Source of the DNA: Macrococcoides animalis
GTDB taxonomy: Bacteria; Bacillota; Bacilli; Staphylococcales; Staphylococcaceae
Assembly: GCF_047425875.1 (NCBI RefSeq)
Contig: NZ_CP179727.1
Location: 2,400,860-2,464,859 of the forward strand
Length of the DNA: 64,000 nucleotides
Reading direction: 5' to 3'
Part shown: positions 9,050 to 18,256 of the stretch, piece after piece
Numbering within the stretch: the stretch's first letter is position 1
How the letters are laid out: every line of letters begins with the position of its first letter
Made by a program: the position numbers and the translations under genes
The notes under the pieces: generated by a model
What the model was told of the DNA's origin: nothing
Database searches by the model: none
Seen by the model: only the letters and a program-made list of their open reading frames with translations

Positions 9050-10645
9050 TTATTTTAAAACGCCTTGTTCTTTTAAATACTCTTCATAAGTATTTTCTTT
9101 AGAGATGTTCGCGTTTAAGTCAATGACACGGTTTGCAATTGTGTTAATGAACTCAAAGTCATGAGAAGTGAATATTAAAGAACCTTTGAATGCTTTTAAG
9201 CCATCATTAACTGATGTAATACTTTCTAAATCTAAATGGTTTGTAGGTTCATCAAGTAATAATACGTTTGCAGAAGATAACATCATCTTACTCAACATAC
9301 ATCTTACTTTTTCTCCACCTGATAATACAGTCGCTTTTTTACGTACTTCTTCACCAGAGAATAACATACGGCCTAAGAAGCCACGTAAGAAAGTTTCTGT
9401 TTGTTCTTCGGGTGGTGCATATTGACGTAACCATTCAACTAAGTCTATATTTTTACCTTCAAAGAATTCAGAGTTATCTTTTGGTAAATAACTTTGAGAT
9501 GTAGTTACACCCCATTTGTATGAACCTTCATCCGGTTCCATTTCTCCAGCTAAGATACGTAGTAGGGTAGTCTTTGCGATTTCTGAATCGCCAACTAATA
9601 CTGCTTTGTCATTTGGGTTCATAGTGAATGATAAGTTATCAATCACTTTAACACCGTCAATTGATTTTGTTAAGCCTTGAACTTGTAATAATTCGTTACC
9701 GATTTCACGTTCTGGTTTAAAGTTAACGAATGGATATTTACGACTCGATGGTTGAATATCATCTAATTCGATTTTTTCTAACATTTTCTTACGGCTTGTT
9801 GCTTGTTTCGATTTAGAAGCGTTTGCAGAGAAACGTGCAACGAAATCTTGTAATTCTTTAATTTTTTCTTCTTTTTTCTTATTAGAGTCTTGTAACATCG
9901 TTTGTGCTAACTGACTTGATTGATACCAGAAGTCGTAGTTCCCAACATAAAGTTTAATCTTACCGTAATCAAGGTCAGCAATATGCGTACAAACGTTATT
10001 TAAGAAGTGACGGTCATGGGATACAACGATTACAGTATTTTCAAAGTTAATTAAGAATTCTTCTAACCAGCTTATCGCAGGGATATCAAGACCATTGGTA
10101 GGCTCATCTAGTAATAATACATCTGGGTCACCGAATAATGCTTGGGCTAAAAGTATTTTAACTTTTTGGTTATTTTCTAGTTCTGACATTTTCTTTTCAT
10201 GTAATTCATCTTTTATACCTAAACCTGATAATAATACTTGTGCATCACTTTCAGCAGTCCAACCGCCCATTTCACCGAACTCACCTTCAAGTTCAGCTGC
10301 ACGCATACCATCTTCATCACTGAAATCAGGTTTCATATAGATTTCATTTTTTTCATTCATTACGCTCCATAATTTTTCATGTCCACGTAATACAACATCT
10401 AAGACACGCTCATCTTCAAAAGCAAAGTGATCCTGTTTTAGTATTGCAAGACGTTCATCTTTCCCCATTGATACATGGCCAGATTGAGAATCCAGTTCAC
10501 CAGATAGAATTTTTAGGAAAGTTGATTTTCCGGCACCATTGGCACCAATTAAACCATAACAGTTGCCGGGTGTAAATTTAATGTTTACATCTTCAAATAA
10601 TTTTCTATCACCGAATCGTAAACTTACATTAGATACTTGTAACAT
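9050..10645 (-). CDS. ykpA: ABC-F family ATPase, YkpA/YbiT type
   Basis: A soluble protein of 531 residues with two ATP-binding domains and no membrane segment, so a ribosome-associated translation factor rather than a transporter. Domain 1 has GANGAGKST near residue 36, a degenerate signature ELENNQ, LLLDEPTNGLD and SHDRHFL. A lysine-rich linker follows (about residues 240-300). Domain 2 has a divergent Walker A (GDSEIAKTT, glycine before lysine replaced by alanine), a perfect LSGGEK signature, LLLDEPTNHLD and TSHDFEF. I recall the same divergent Walker A in staphylococcal YkpA-type proteins, so it is probably not damage. It is monocistronic, with its own terminator. Confidence 0.88.
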   Translation of the reverse strand: MLQVSNVSLRFGDRKLFEDVNIKFTPGNCYGLIGANGAGKSTFLKILSGELDSQSGHVSMGKDERLAILKQDHFAFEDERVLDVVLRGHEKLWSVMNEKNEIYMKPDFSDEDGMRAAELEGEFGEMGGWTAESDAQVLLSGLGIKDELHEKKMSELENNQKVKILLAQALFGDPDVLLLDEPTNGLDIPAISWLEEFLINFENTVIVVSHDRHFLNNVCTHIADLDYGKIKLYVGNYDFWYQSSQLAQTMLQDSNKKKEEKIKELQDFVARFSANASKSKQATSRKKMLEKIELDDIQPSSRKYPFVNFKPEREIGNELLQVQGLTKSIDGVKVIDNLSFTMNPNDKAVLVGDSEIAKTTLLRILAGEMEPDEGSYKWGVTTSQSYLPKDNSEFFEGKNIDLVEWLRQYAPPEEQTETFLRGFLGRMLFSGEEVRKKATVLSGGEKVRCMLSKMMLSSANVLLLDEPTNHLDLESITSVNDGLKAFKGSLIFTSHDFEFINTIANRVIDLNANISKENTYEEYLKEQGVLK

Positions 10646-10774
10646 TGAGTGGTCTCCTTTAATTTATAATCAGTAAGAATTATATCATAGTTTAATGGGA
10701 AAAAGATAATACTGATTTCTCATTTGCACAGATAGTTCTATTATACTGTTATTTCGGACGAATAGGTGAAAATG

Positions 10775-10783
10775 TGCTATAAT
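10775..10783 (+). promoter_or_regulatory. Extended -10 promoter of cvfB
   Basis: TGCTATAAT, a consensus extended -10, lies 40 bases upstream of the cvfB start. No good -35 hexamer is present at 17 bases, as is usual for extended -10 promoters. Confidence 0.6.
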
Positions 10784-10822
10784 GATTTATTGAAATAGGT
10801 ATTTAACCTAAAGGAGAGACAT

Positions 10823-11689
10823 ATGGAAAACAAACAATTATCAGGAAGTATCGACTTTTTACGCGTCGATCGTTTAGAAGGATCGACGTATTACTTATTA
10901 GGACCGAATAGTGAAGTCGTAAAGTTAAATCAATCAGAAGTATTGTCAGAAGATGAATTAGAAATTGGCGAAGATTATTCATTCTTCGTATATCCAGGAC
11001 GTACTGGGGATTTATTTGCCACACAAAACATTCCAGACATTTCAACAGATCGTTATGACTGGGTGAAAGTTATTAAGAAAGATAGAGATGGTGTAACGGT
11101 TGATATTGGTATTTCGCGTGAAATAGTTATACCATGGGAAGATTTGCCAAAAGTAAAAGAGGTCTGGCCAGAAGCAGGAGACGAAGTATTTGCGTGTTTA
11201 CGTGTTGATAGAAATGATCAATTATATGGTCGTTTAGCAAGTGAAACAATGGTTGATGCGATGTTTACACCCGCACCAGTTGACGTGTTGCACCAAACGA
11301 TTACAGCGCATCCTTATCGCTTACTACGTATCGGCACATTTTTACTTTCTAAAGAAGGCTATAAGATATTTGTTCACGAATCAGAACGTCGTAGTGAACC
11401 AAGACTTGGTGAAGCTGTAGAAGTACGTATCATAGGGCATAAAGAAGATGGAACTTTAAACGGTTCATTCTTACCACTAGCACATGAACGTTTAGATGAT
11501 GATTCAGAACAGATTTTAAAGTTATTAGAAGAATACGGCGGGGAATTGCCGTTCTCTGATAAGTCAGACCCAGAAGCGATTAAAGAGGTCTTTAATATGA
11601 GTAAAGGAAGCTTTAAACGAGCGATTGGTCGTTTATATAAGAATAAACGCATCCTAATTGAAGCGGATAAAATTAAATCAGTAGAATAA
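10823..11689 (+). CDS. cvfB: Conserved virulence factor B, S1-domain RNA-binding protein
   Basis: A 288-residue cytoplasmic protein of the CvfB/YitL family. The N-terminal two thirds hold S1-like OB folds (DFLRVDRLEGSTYYLLG at residue 11, VIKKDRDGVTVDIGISREIVIPWEDLP near residue 85). The last 60 residues form the winged-helix part (GGELPFSDKSDPEAIKEVF then MSKGSFKRAIGRLYK). In staphylococci the protein binds RNA and affects exoprotein and virulence gene expression. AAGGAG stands 6 bases before the ATG. It is monocistronic, with a strong terminator after it. Confidence 0.95.
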   Translation: MENKQLSGSIDFLRVDRLEGSTYYLLGPNSEVVKLNQSEVLSEDELEIGEDYSFFVYPGRTGDLFATQNIPDISTDRYDWVKVIKKDRDGVTVDIGISREIVIPWEDLPKVKEVWPEAGDEVFACLRVDRNDQLYGRLASETMVDAMFTPAPVDVLHQTITAHPYRLLRIGTFLLSKEGYKIFVHESERRSEPRLGEAVEVRIIGHKEDGTLNGSFLPLAHERLDDDSEQILKLLEEYGGELPFSDKSDPEAIKEVFNMSKGSFKRAIGRLYKNKRILIEADKIKSVE

Positions 11690-11712
11690 ATTTATTTTTA
11701 TAGCGTTAAACA

Positions 11713-11747
11713 GCCATTGCCGGATATTTTGAATATCCGGCAATGGC
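11713..11747. terminator. Bidirectional terminator after cvfB
   Basis: A perfect 15-bp stem (GCCATTGCCGGATAT and complement, loop TTTGA) between convergent cvfB and the short-chain dehydrogenase gene, with short T runs in both directions. Confidence 0.85.
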
Positions 11748-11768
11748 TCGTTTGTTATATATCATTTT

Positions 11769-12479
11769 TTATTGATTTTCATATAACCAACCTTGATCGT
11801 TATGATAAACCATTTGTTTAGTCATCCCACCATCAATGACAAATTCTTGTCCTGTAATAAACGTTGCAGCATCACTACATAAATATAAGACCATTTGTGT
11901 AATGTCATTTGGAACACCGACACGACCTGCAGGATGTTGTGCATTATTATTGCCTGTATATGTAGTACCTGTTGTATCAATCCAACCGGGTAATATAGCA
12001 TTTACACGTGCTTTTTCACGTAATGAAACAGCGAGCGCATGTGTTAATGCACTGATGCCACCCTTAGCTGCAGCATAGCTTTCTGTTTGAGGTTGACTCA
12101 TATGTGCTCTTGATGAAGACATATTAATAATTGCTGCATGTGCATTGAAATAGGGCATCAATTGTTGAACAAGATAAAATGGGGCAGTGATACCGACTTG
12201 AAGTGCATAATTAAAGTCATCTACTGTACAATCATCGATACCCTTCATTATCGGTAAGGCATTATTAATTATATAATCTACTTTGCCTTGTTCAGTAATT
12301 ATTTTTGAGATAAATTGGTCTAATATTGCCGTGTCTGAAATATCACCTTGAAAGTAACATCCTGGTTGAATGTCGATGTCACAAACAATGGCTTGTTGAG
12401 CTCTAAAAGTGTCGGCAAAATGCTTGCCAATGCCTTGTGCAGCTCCTGTTATCACAATAACTTTATTTTTGAAGTTCAT
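11769..12479 (-). CDS. Short-chain dehydrogenase/reductase
   Basis: Classical SDR of 236 residues using NAD(P). The cofactor motif TGAAQGIGK starts at residue 11, NNALP corresponds to the NNAG structural motif, and the catalytic Ser and YAAAK sit near residues 122 and 135. The acidic residue at the end of strand 2 (CDID) suggests NAD preference. GAGGTG is placed properly before the ATG. No neighbour indicates a substrate, so the reaction is unknown. It lies head-to-tail with pepF but has a separate terminator between. Confidence 0.85.
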   Translation of the reverse strand: MNFKNKVIVITGAAQGIGKHFADTFRAQQAIVCDIDIQPGCYFQGDISDTAILDQFISKIITEQGKVDYIINNALPIMKGIDDCTVDDFNYALQVGITAPFYLVQQLMPYFNAHAAIINMSSSRAHMSQPQTESYAAAKGGISALTHALAVSLREKARVNAILPGWIDTTGTTYTGNNNAQHPAGRVGVPNDITQMVLYLCSDAATFITGQEFVIDGGMTKQMVYHNDQGWLYENQ

Positions 12480-12511
12480 TTGAACACCTCATTTATTTAA
12501 TGATTAATAAT

Positions 12512-12552
12512 ACAAAAAGCATAGCACAGAAAATCTGCATTATGCTTTTTGT
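12512..12552 (-). terminator. Terminator of pepF
   Basis: Arms ACAAAAAGCATA and TATGCTTTTTGT with an 17-base loop; A and T runs on the arms make a minus-strand terminator 6 bases after the pepF stop. Confidence 0.7.
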
Positions 12553-12557
12553 AGATA

Positions 12558-14366
12558 TTATTTTTGTTGATTTATTTCGTCTGTTAACTTCTCTAATTCA
12601 TCAACGAGTGACCCTATATAAGCGATTGTTTCTTTCAATGGACCATCTGTTGTTAAATCAATACCTGCCATTTTAACAAGCTCAACTGGTGGTAATGCAC
12701 CACCTTTTTTTAGGACTTCAATCCATTCGTTTACTGCAGGTTCGCCTTCATTTAATATGCGTTGTGACATGATTGTAGAAATTGTAAGGCCAGCTGAATA
12801 CGTATAGGGATATAATCCCATGTAATAGTGGGGTTGTCTCATCCAAGTGAGTTCAGCACCTGTTGTAATTTCAACTGCGTCGCCCCAGAATTCTTCGATA
12901 ACGTTACGTTTAATATTATTTAATATTTCCGCTGTCATTGATTCACCTTGATCAACTAAATTATAAACCTCTCGTTGAAAAGCAGCTTCTAATAAATGCG
13001 TCACAAAGTTGTGATAGTAAGTTCTAGAAATAATTGATGCAATCACCCAGCGTTTGAATTTAGGGTCATTTGACTCAGACAGTAAATAATTGGCCATTAA
13101 CATTTCGTTCATAGTACTTGGTGCCTCTACAAAATAACGAGAACAATCTTCATCAAAAATATTAGTATGTTGGTGCGCTAAATTAAAGTGACCCGCATGT
13201 CCTAATTCATGGGCCAAAACGAAGACTTCAGTCATTTTTGAAGTCCATGATATTAAGATAAATGGATTCACTTGATAAGGGCTTGCACAGAATGCTCCCG
13301 TTGATTTTCCTTTATTTTGAACAAAGTCAATTTGTCGGTTGTCATATGCATCATTAACCATTTGCATATAATCATTTCCCATAACGGATAGCGCTTTATT
13401 AATATATTCACGTGATTCTTCAATTGTGATGTCTGGTTCGTAAGATTCATCTAACGAGATTTTCAAATCTTCAAATTTCATTGCATCTAAACCATTTACT
13501 TTTTGCAGTAATTTTGCATAACGACGCATGTGAGGAGCAAGTTCTGTTGTGATTAAATCGATTTGACGATTATATAAGTCACGTGATACTTCTTGAGGTT
13601 GTAATAAAAAGTCAATCACTGAATCGTAACCGCGTAATGAAGATTCAATTTTTTCTTGTTGAATTGTCATATCATACGTTTTTGCTGTTGTATTCTCATA
13701 TTTCTTTAAAGTGTCAGAAAATTTTCTGAATGCATTTCTTCGAATTTCTGTATCGGCATCAACTTCTTGTTCACCTTCAAATGATACATAACTCATTGGG
13801 ATTTCTTTATCATGTGCTGTAAAAGTCCCAAAATCAATATCTAACATTTTGGTAGTGTCATATAAATTGTATGGTGCACTAAAAATAGGTGAGAATGAAG
13901 CTAGCGCTTTTTCAACTTCAGGATGTAATTGATGGGGTTTGCGTTCAATTAACTTTTCTAAATAACGTTTATATGATTGAGTATTATCTTTAACTTGGTT
14001 TAATACAGCTTCATCAAGTGATAAAATTTCTGACTCAACGAACGTTAATAGGCTAGCGATAGTACCGTAGCTGTGGGCGTATTTATTATAAAGTTTACCA
14101 GCTGCTTCATCAGTTTGATCTACACTATATAATAGTGAGGCATAACTACCAAGGTGATCAATTTCTTTAAATATAGCAGCATATTCATCTAATGCAGGTT
14201 CAATATTTAATGGATTTGAAAGCTGATTTGAATAGCGTTGATTAAAAGCTTTTGTTCTTTCAATAGTCATATTTAATTGTGTAAAGAATTCTTCGTTCGA
14301 TTCAAATAACGTTGATAAGTCCCAAGTTTGTTCAACGGGGACGTTCTTTCTATAAGGTAAGCTCAT
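12558..14366 (-). CDS. pepF: Oligoendopeptidase F, M3 family
   Basis: A cytosolic zinc oligopeptidase of 602 residues, full length for PepF. The zinc motif HELGH (followed by AGHF) is near residue 386, and the third ligand region EAPSTMNEMLM follows about 27 residues on. The N-terminal PepF domain covers about residues 115-185. The enzyme trims peptides of roughly 7-17 residues, including peptides brought in by oligopeptide permeases. The ATG has a GGAG ribosome-binding site. It stands alone here rather than in an operon. Confidence 0.95.
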   Translation of the reverse strand: MSLPYRKNVPVEQTWDLSTLFESNEEFFTQLNMTIERTKAFNQRYSNQLSNPLNIEPALDEYAAIFKEIDHLGSYASLLYSVDQTDEAAGKLYNKYAHSYGTIASLLTFVESEILSLDEAVLNQVKDNTQSYKRYLEKLIERKPHQLHPEVEKALASFSPIFSAPYNLYDTTKMLDIDFGTFTAHDKEIPMSYVSFEGEQEVDADTEIRRNAFRKFSDTLKKYENTTAKTYDMTIQQEKIESSLRGYDSVIDFLLQPQEVSRDLYNRQIDLITTELAPHMRRYAKLLQKVNGLDAMKFEDLKISLDESYEPDITIEESREYINKALSVMGNDYMQMVNDAYDNRQIDFVQNKGKSTGAFCASPYQVNPFILISWTSKMTEVFVLAHELGHAGHFNLAHQHTNIFDEDCSRYFVEAPSTMNEMLMANYLLSESNDPKFKRWVIASIISRTYYHNFVTHLLEAAFQREVYNLVDQGESMTAEILNNIKRNVIEEFWGDAVEITTGAELTWMRQPHYYMGLYPYTYSAGLTISTIMSQRILNEGEPAVNEWIEVLKKGGALPPVELVKMAGIDLTTDGPLKETIAYIGSLVDELEKLTDEINQQK

Positions 14367-14552
14367 GGATTATCTCCTTTTTTGTAATAGTAAGTATTAT
14401 ATATATTATACGCTTTATTATGAATTTTTAGAAATCTTATTTGTTAATTTTAATTATCATGATGTATTTACAAGAAAAATGATATTATTTTCATGATTTT
14501 AGGGTATAATAAGTGAGTATTATATAATAATTTATAAGTGAGTGATGACAAA

Positions 14553-14939
14553 ATGATTTTAAACAACATTAACTTTTATGAAATTCCGAACTTCTTACTG
14601 ATTACAATCGTTGGTACTTTAATCATTTCATTATTGTTTGGATTAGTTTTAGGGCGTTTTATTTTAGCACCTATTATTACGTTTTTATTATTAGCAATTG
14701 CAGCGTTCATGCTTCCAAACTTCTTTGATATTGAGTATCAACCCTTGTTAGGTTATGCTGGATTCTTAGCAGTTATTTCTTTACTGTTAAGTATGATGTT
14801 CTGGTATATGACTAAAGACCACAGAAAGAAGAAGAAATTAAAGCAAAAAGCAAAATTAGAACAACGCAAATACGATGAAACTCAAAATCGTGCTGAAATG
14901 GAATCTATTAAGCACCATGAAAACAAAACGCAACGATAA
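14553..14939 (+). CDS. Small membrane protein of unknown function
   Basis: A 128-residue protein with three or four hydrophobic segments in the first 85 residues (LLITIVGTLIISLLFG, ILAPIITFLLLAIAAF, YAGFLAVISLLLSMMFW) and a highly basic cytoplasmic tail rich in Lys, Arg and Glu. No family is recognised with certainty. The ATG at 14553 is chosen over a GTG five codons upstream because neither has a good Shine-Dalgarno and the ATG is followed directly by the hydrophobic region. A TATAAT box lies at about 14504. It is followed by a strong terminator, so it is a single-gene unit. Confidence 0.7.
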   Translation: MILNNINFYEIPNFLLITIVGTLIISLLFGLVLGRFILAPIITFLLLAIAAFMLPNFFDIEYQPLLGYAGFLAVISLLLSMMFWYMTKDHRKKKKLKQKAKLEQRKYDETQNRAEMESIKHHENKTQR

Positions 14940-14947
14940 GTAAATAA

Positions 14948-14985
14948 AGCGGTATTAGGATTATCTCCTAATACCGCTTTTTTTA
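14948..14985 (+). terminator. Terminator after the small membrane protein
   Basis: Stem AGCGGTATTAGGA with its near-perfect complement and a 4-base loop, then a run of seven T on the plus strand. Confidence 0.92.
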
Positions 14986-15107
14986 ATTTATATTGTAATC
15001 GAATATTTACACTATATTAATATATTTTATTCGTGATTTACAACTTTACTTTAAAATTAATTTTATACATAGAAATAATAATTTTTTACTAAAAGGAGAC
15101 TTAAATA

Positions 15108-16712
15108 ATGAAAAAAGTAAGTAAAGTAGTTAGCACACTAGCTTTAGCAACATTAGTAGCAACTCCGCTAGCCGATGCACAATCAGTGAATAGTTATGGT
15201 CCAAATAGTAAGATTAAAGTTTCTCAAATTGCACGTTACGATTCTAAAACAGAATTTGGAGAAAGTGGAACTGAAATTGTAAGTGTTGATACTAAATACA
15301 AACAAGCATACTCAATTAATGGTGCATTGAATGCTGTTGATATTTTAGATATGTCGCGTTTAACTAAAGGGAAATTTCCTTTAAAAAAACGTATTTTATT
15401 AAAGGATTTAGGTGTTGAAGGAAGCGATATTACGAGTGTTGCGGTAAACAAAAAGTACCATTATATTGCTGTAAGTATTCCGGCTAAAGAAAAAACGGAT
15501 AATGGTTTAGTTGCATTCTTGGACAAAGATGGCAAATTAATTAGCAAAGTTACAGTAGGTGCATTACCAGACATGGTGACGTTTACAAATGATAGCAAAA
15601 AGTTAATTGTAGCAAATGAAGGCGAACCAAACGATGAATATACTATAAACCCAGAAGGTTCAGTTTCTTCTATTAAAGTAAACCGTTTAGGTAATGTGAA
15701 ACAATCAGCTGTTAATACCGTTAAATTCTCTAAGAAAATGATTCCAAATAACTTACGTCATTTAGGGCGTAATGATGAAGAAAGCTTCTTAAACTTAGAA
15801 CCAGAATATGTAACTGTTGATAACGATAACAAATATGCATATATTACAATTCAAGAGCGTAATGCAATTGCTAAGTTTGATTTAAAGAAAGAAAAGTTTG
15901 TTAAAGTAAGAGGATTAGGTTATAAATCATATTTAAAGCATACAATTGACGTTTCTGATAAAGACAAGAAAATTAATATGAAAAATTATCCATTACTTGG
16001 TATGTATCAACCAGATGCGATTGCACAAATGAAAGTGAAAGGTAAAACTTACTTATTAACTGCTAACGAAGGAGATTCACAAGATTACGATGGTTACAGT
16101 GAAGAAACTCGTTTAGCTGATATAACTGATCAATTTGATATGACGAGCAAATACTTAAAAGGTACAGATAGTGAAGTTTTAAAGGGTGAAAAAGAATTAG
16201 GACGTCTAAAAACGACAACATCTCAAAGCTTCATAAATAAAGACGGTAAATACACAGTACCAATGACATTTGGTGGTCGTTCATTCTCAATTCGTAGTGC
16301 AAGCTCATTAGGATTAGTATATGATTCAGGATCAGACTTCGAGAAAATTACTGCAAAAGCAAATAAAGATATTTTCAATTCTCATCAAGAAGAATTAGGT
16401 AAAATTGAATTTGATTCAAGAAGTGACGATAAAGGTCCAGAACCAGAATCAGTTGTTACTGGTGTGGTTAATGGTAAAACATATGCGTTTATTGGTTTAG
16501 AACGTGTTGGTGGTATTATGGTATATAATGTATCAAATCCGAAGAAACCTGTATTTGATACATATTTCAAAGCAAATGACAATGGTGACATTTCACCTGA
16601 AGGTTTAACGTTTATCGACGCTAAGCATTCACCAACGAAAAAACCATTATTATTAGCGAGTCACGAAATGAGCGGTACAATTGCAGCGTATGAATTAACA
16701 TCAATAAAATAA
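15108..16712 (+). CDS. Secreted choice-of-anchor-I domain protein
   Basis: 534 residues beginning with a Sec signal peptide (MKKVSKVVSTLALATLVATP, predicted cut after ADA near residue 24). No LPXTG or membrane anchor is seen, so the mature protein is probably released or non-covalently held. The body matches the seven-bladed choice-of-anchor-I family: ALPDMVTFTNDSKKLIVANE, GMYQPDAIAQ, LLTANEGDSQDY and SPEGLTFID mark the propeller blades, and the repeated ANEGE/ANEGD acidic turns suggest metal binding. AAGGAG precedes the ATG at 9 bases. The function in staphylococci is unknown; relatives are sometimes fused to phosphatases. Confidence 0.85.
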   Translation: MKKVSKVVSTLALATLVATPLADAQSVNSYGPNSKIKVSQIARYDSKTEFGESGTEIVSVDTKYKQAYSINGALNAVDILDMSRLTKGKFPLKKRILLKDLGVEGSDITSVAVNKKYHYIAVSIPAKEKTDNGLVAFLDKDGKLISKVTVGALPDMVTFTNDSKKLIVANEGEPNDEYTINPEGSVSSIKVNRLGNVKQSAVNTVKFSKKMIPNNLRHLGRNDEESFLNLEPEYVTVDNDNKYAYITIQERNAIAKFDLKKEKFVKVRGLGYKSYLKHTIDVSDKDKKINMKNYPLLGMYQPDAIAQMKVKGKTYLLTANEGDSQDYDGYSEETRLADITDQFDMTSKYLKGTDSEVLKGEKELGRLKTTTSQSFINKDGKYTVPMTFGGRSFSIRSASSLGLVYDSGSDFEKITAKANKDIFNSHQEELGKIEFDSRSDDKGPEPESVVTGVVNGKTYAFIGLERVGGIMVYNVSNPKKPVFDTYFKANDNGDISPEGLTFIDAKHSPTKKPLLLASHEMSGTIAAYELTSIK

Positions 16713-16724
16713 TCAATAAGATAT

Positions 16725-16761
16725 GAAGAAGATACTATCATAAGAGGTGGTATCTTCTTCT
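16725..16761 (+). terminator. Terminator of the choice-of-anchor-I gene
   Basis: Arms GAAGAAGATAC and GTATCTTCTTC with an intervening loop of 15 bases, ending in a T/C-rich tail 13 bases after the stop codon. Confidence 0.75.
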
Positions 16762-16768
16762 TCTACAG

Positions 16769-16804
<36 letters not shown>

Positions 16805-16811
16805 CAAGAAT

Positions 16812-16850
16812 AATAATGCGATATAAGCTGTGTTCTTATATCGCATTATT
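16812..16850 (-). terminator. Terminator of the femAB operon
   Basis: A perfect 16-bp stem (AATAATGCGATATAAG and complement, loop CTGTGTT) 18 bases beyond the femB stop. The minus-strand end is AT-rich. Confidence 0.8.
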
Positions 16851-16868
16851 ATGATACTTTATAATTTA

Positions 16869-18236
16869 TTATGAATTACTTAATTTATCTGGACCTTTTT
16901 GTAATATGATATTGTCTACCGAAGTTGATTCAGTATTATCTTCAAGCTGAGATTTCTTTTTGTTTTGTTTTTTCTGCTTTAATTCACTTAATTTTAATCT
17001 CGTTTTTAATGCTGTTTGATACAATGCATATTTAGGTTTATTGATTGGTTTAATGAAATCTCCAACAAGTTCTTCAATTTGGGCATTAAATCCACGTTTA
17101 AATCGATATACGCCATAATCTTCACCAGATTCACTAAAATCACCAGATACACCATAGAAATTATAACGATCAAATCCATGTTCAAAGCAATAATTAATCA
17201 TAAACCAATGCATTGCATATGGTCCCATAAATTTATTATATTTTTCACTTGAGCCACCTGAGAAATAATTAACCTCAAAATGATTTAAGAAAAACATTCC
17301 GGCGGCTAAGTTTAATATTTTACCATCTGTTTTACGTAGCGTGCTCATATCTAATAATTCTTCTTGCATGTGATTAGTTTCACGATCTAATTGTTCTATT
17401 TTTTTAATTTGTTTTTCTGATTTATTTTCATTTGCCATCATTTGATCACGTCGTGCTTCAGCATCAGCTAAATCTTGTGATAATTTTTCAATATATTCAT
17501 CTAAATCTATATATGCAAGTGGCATTATTACTTTATCGTCATAATGATTATGGAATCCTTTGAAATAACTATCAGGTCTTGCTATAAAACCAGCACGTTC
17601 TTCAGTTTCACGATATAAATCTAAAAATACATCGAGTTCATCTTTAGCAAGCAATCTAATTTTTACACCGTATTTTTGTGCTTTTTTTACATTACGTTTA
17701 CGTTGTGAATCAAATTGTTTCATAATTGATTGTGGTGTTTCACCTTGTAAGTATAAAACACTCATCCATCGTACTTGTGTATCCATTGTATATCCCACAG
17801 AGAATCCTGTGTGTTTATACCCTAGTGATTTAAGTTGATTAATAATTGCATCATTAGTACCGTTTTCTTGTTTGTAATTAACATCTTTATCATATGTTTT
17901 ATAAATCCAATAAGGATCTAACTTCACATATAAAGCTTGGTGTGTTCTTAAATACGCATCTAATGATTTAAAGTAAAAGTTAACGCGTGCTGAATTAGTA
18001 TAATCCATGACAGGACCACGATTTGAATAGTAAAAATAACTACCAAACGTCGGTATTTTTGAAAATAGACTGGCTGCTGTTACGATACCATCTTCTTTAA
18101 CTCCAAGTAATACGACAGGATAACCGTCAGCTTCTCTATTTTTTATATTTTCTTGTAGCTGAAAATAATGACTCATTTCAGTGGTACTCCAAATGAAATC
18201 AGTATATTCTGCAACAGTTAATTCAGTGAATTCCAT
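16869..18236 (-). CDS. femB: FemB, peptidoglycan interpeptide-bridge aminoacyltransferase
   Basis: Uses aminoacyl-tRNA (glycyl-tRNA in S. aureus, for residues 4 and 5 of the bridge) to extend the peptide on the stem lysine of lipid II. Close match to staphylococcal FemB: ESHYFQ/SHYFQLQENI near residue 23, YYSNRGPVMD near residue 70, FDSQRKRNVKKA near residue 172, a two-helix coiled-coil arm (about residues 245-300), and YFSGGSSEKYNKFMGPYAMHWFMIN. At 455 residues it is about 35 longer than S. aureus FemB because of a charged tail (LKQKKQNKKK followed by an acidic and Ser-rich end). It lies 20 bases downstream of femA in one operon. Confidence 0.95.
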   Translation of the reverse strand: MEFTELTVAEYTDFIWSTTEMSHYFQLQENIKNREADGYPVVLLGVKEDGIVTAASLFSKIPTFGSYFYYSNRGPVMDYTNSARVNFYFKSLDAYLRTHQALYVKLDPYWIYKTYDKDVNYKQENGTNDAIINQLKSLGYKHTGFSVGYTMDTQVRWMSVLYLQGETPQSIMKQFDSQRKRNVKKAQKYGVKIRLLAKDELDVFLDLYRETEERAGFIARPDSYFKGFHNHYDDKVIMPLAYIDLDEYIEKLSQDLADAEARRDQMMANENKSEKQIKKIEQLDRETNHMQEELLDMSTLRKTDGKILNLAAGMFFLNHFEVNYFSGGSSEKYNKFMGPYAMHWFMINYCFEHGFDRYNFYGVSGDFSESGEDYGVYRFKRGFNAQIEELVGDFIKPINKPKYALYQTALKTRLKLSELKQKKQNKKKSQLEDNTESTSVDNIILQKGPDKLSNS

Positions 18237-18256
18237 GAAAATCTTCCCTTCAAAAC

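Noticed and set aside
9168..9425. Plus-strand frames inside the YkpA-type ABC-F gene
   Set aside because: They are antisense shadows with low-complexity Ser/Leu-rich translation and no ribosome site.
9700..9725. Degenerate second Walker A of the YkpA-type ABC-F as a sign of gene decay
   Set aside because: The frame is intact, the other motifs of domain 2 are perfect and, as far as I recall, the GDSEIAKTT variant is a regular trait of these staphylococcal proteins.
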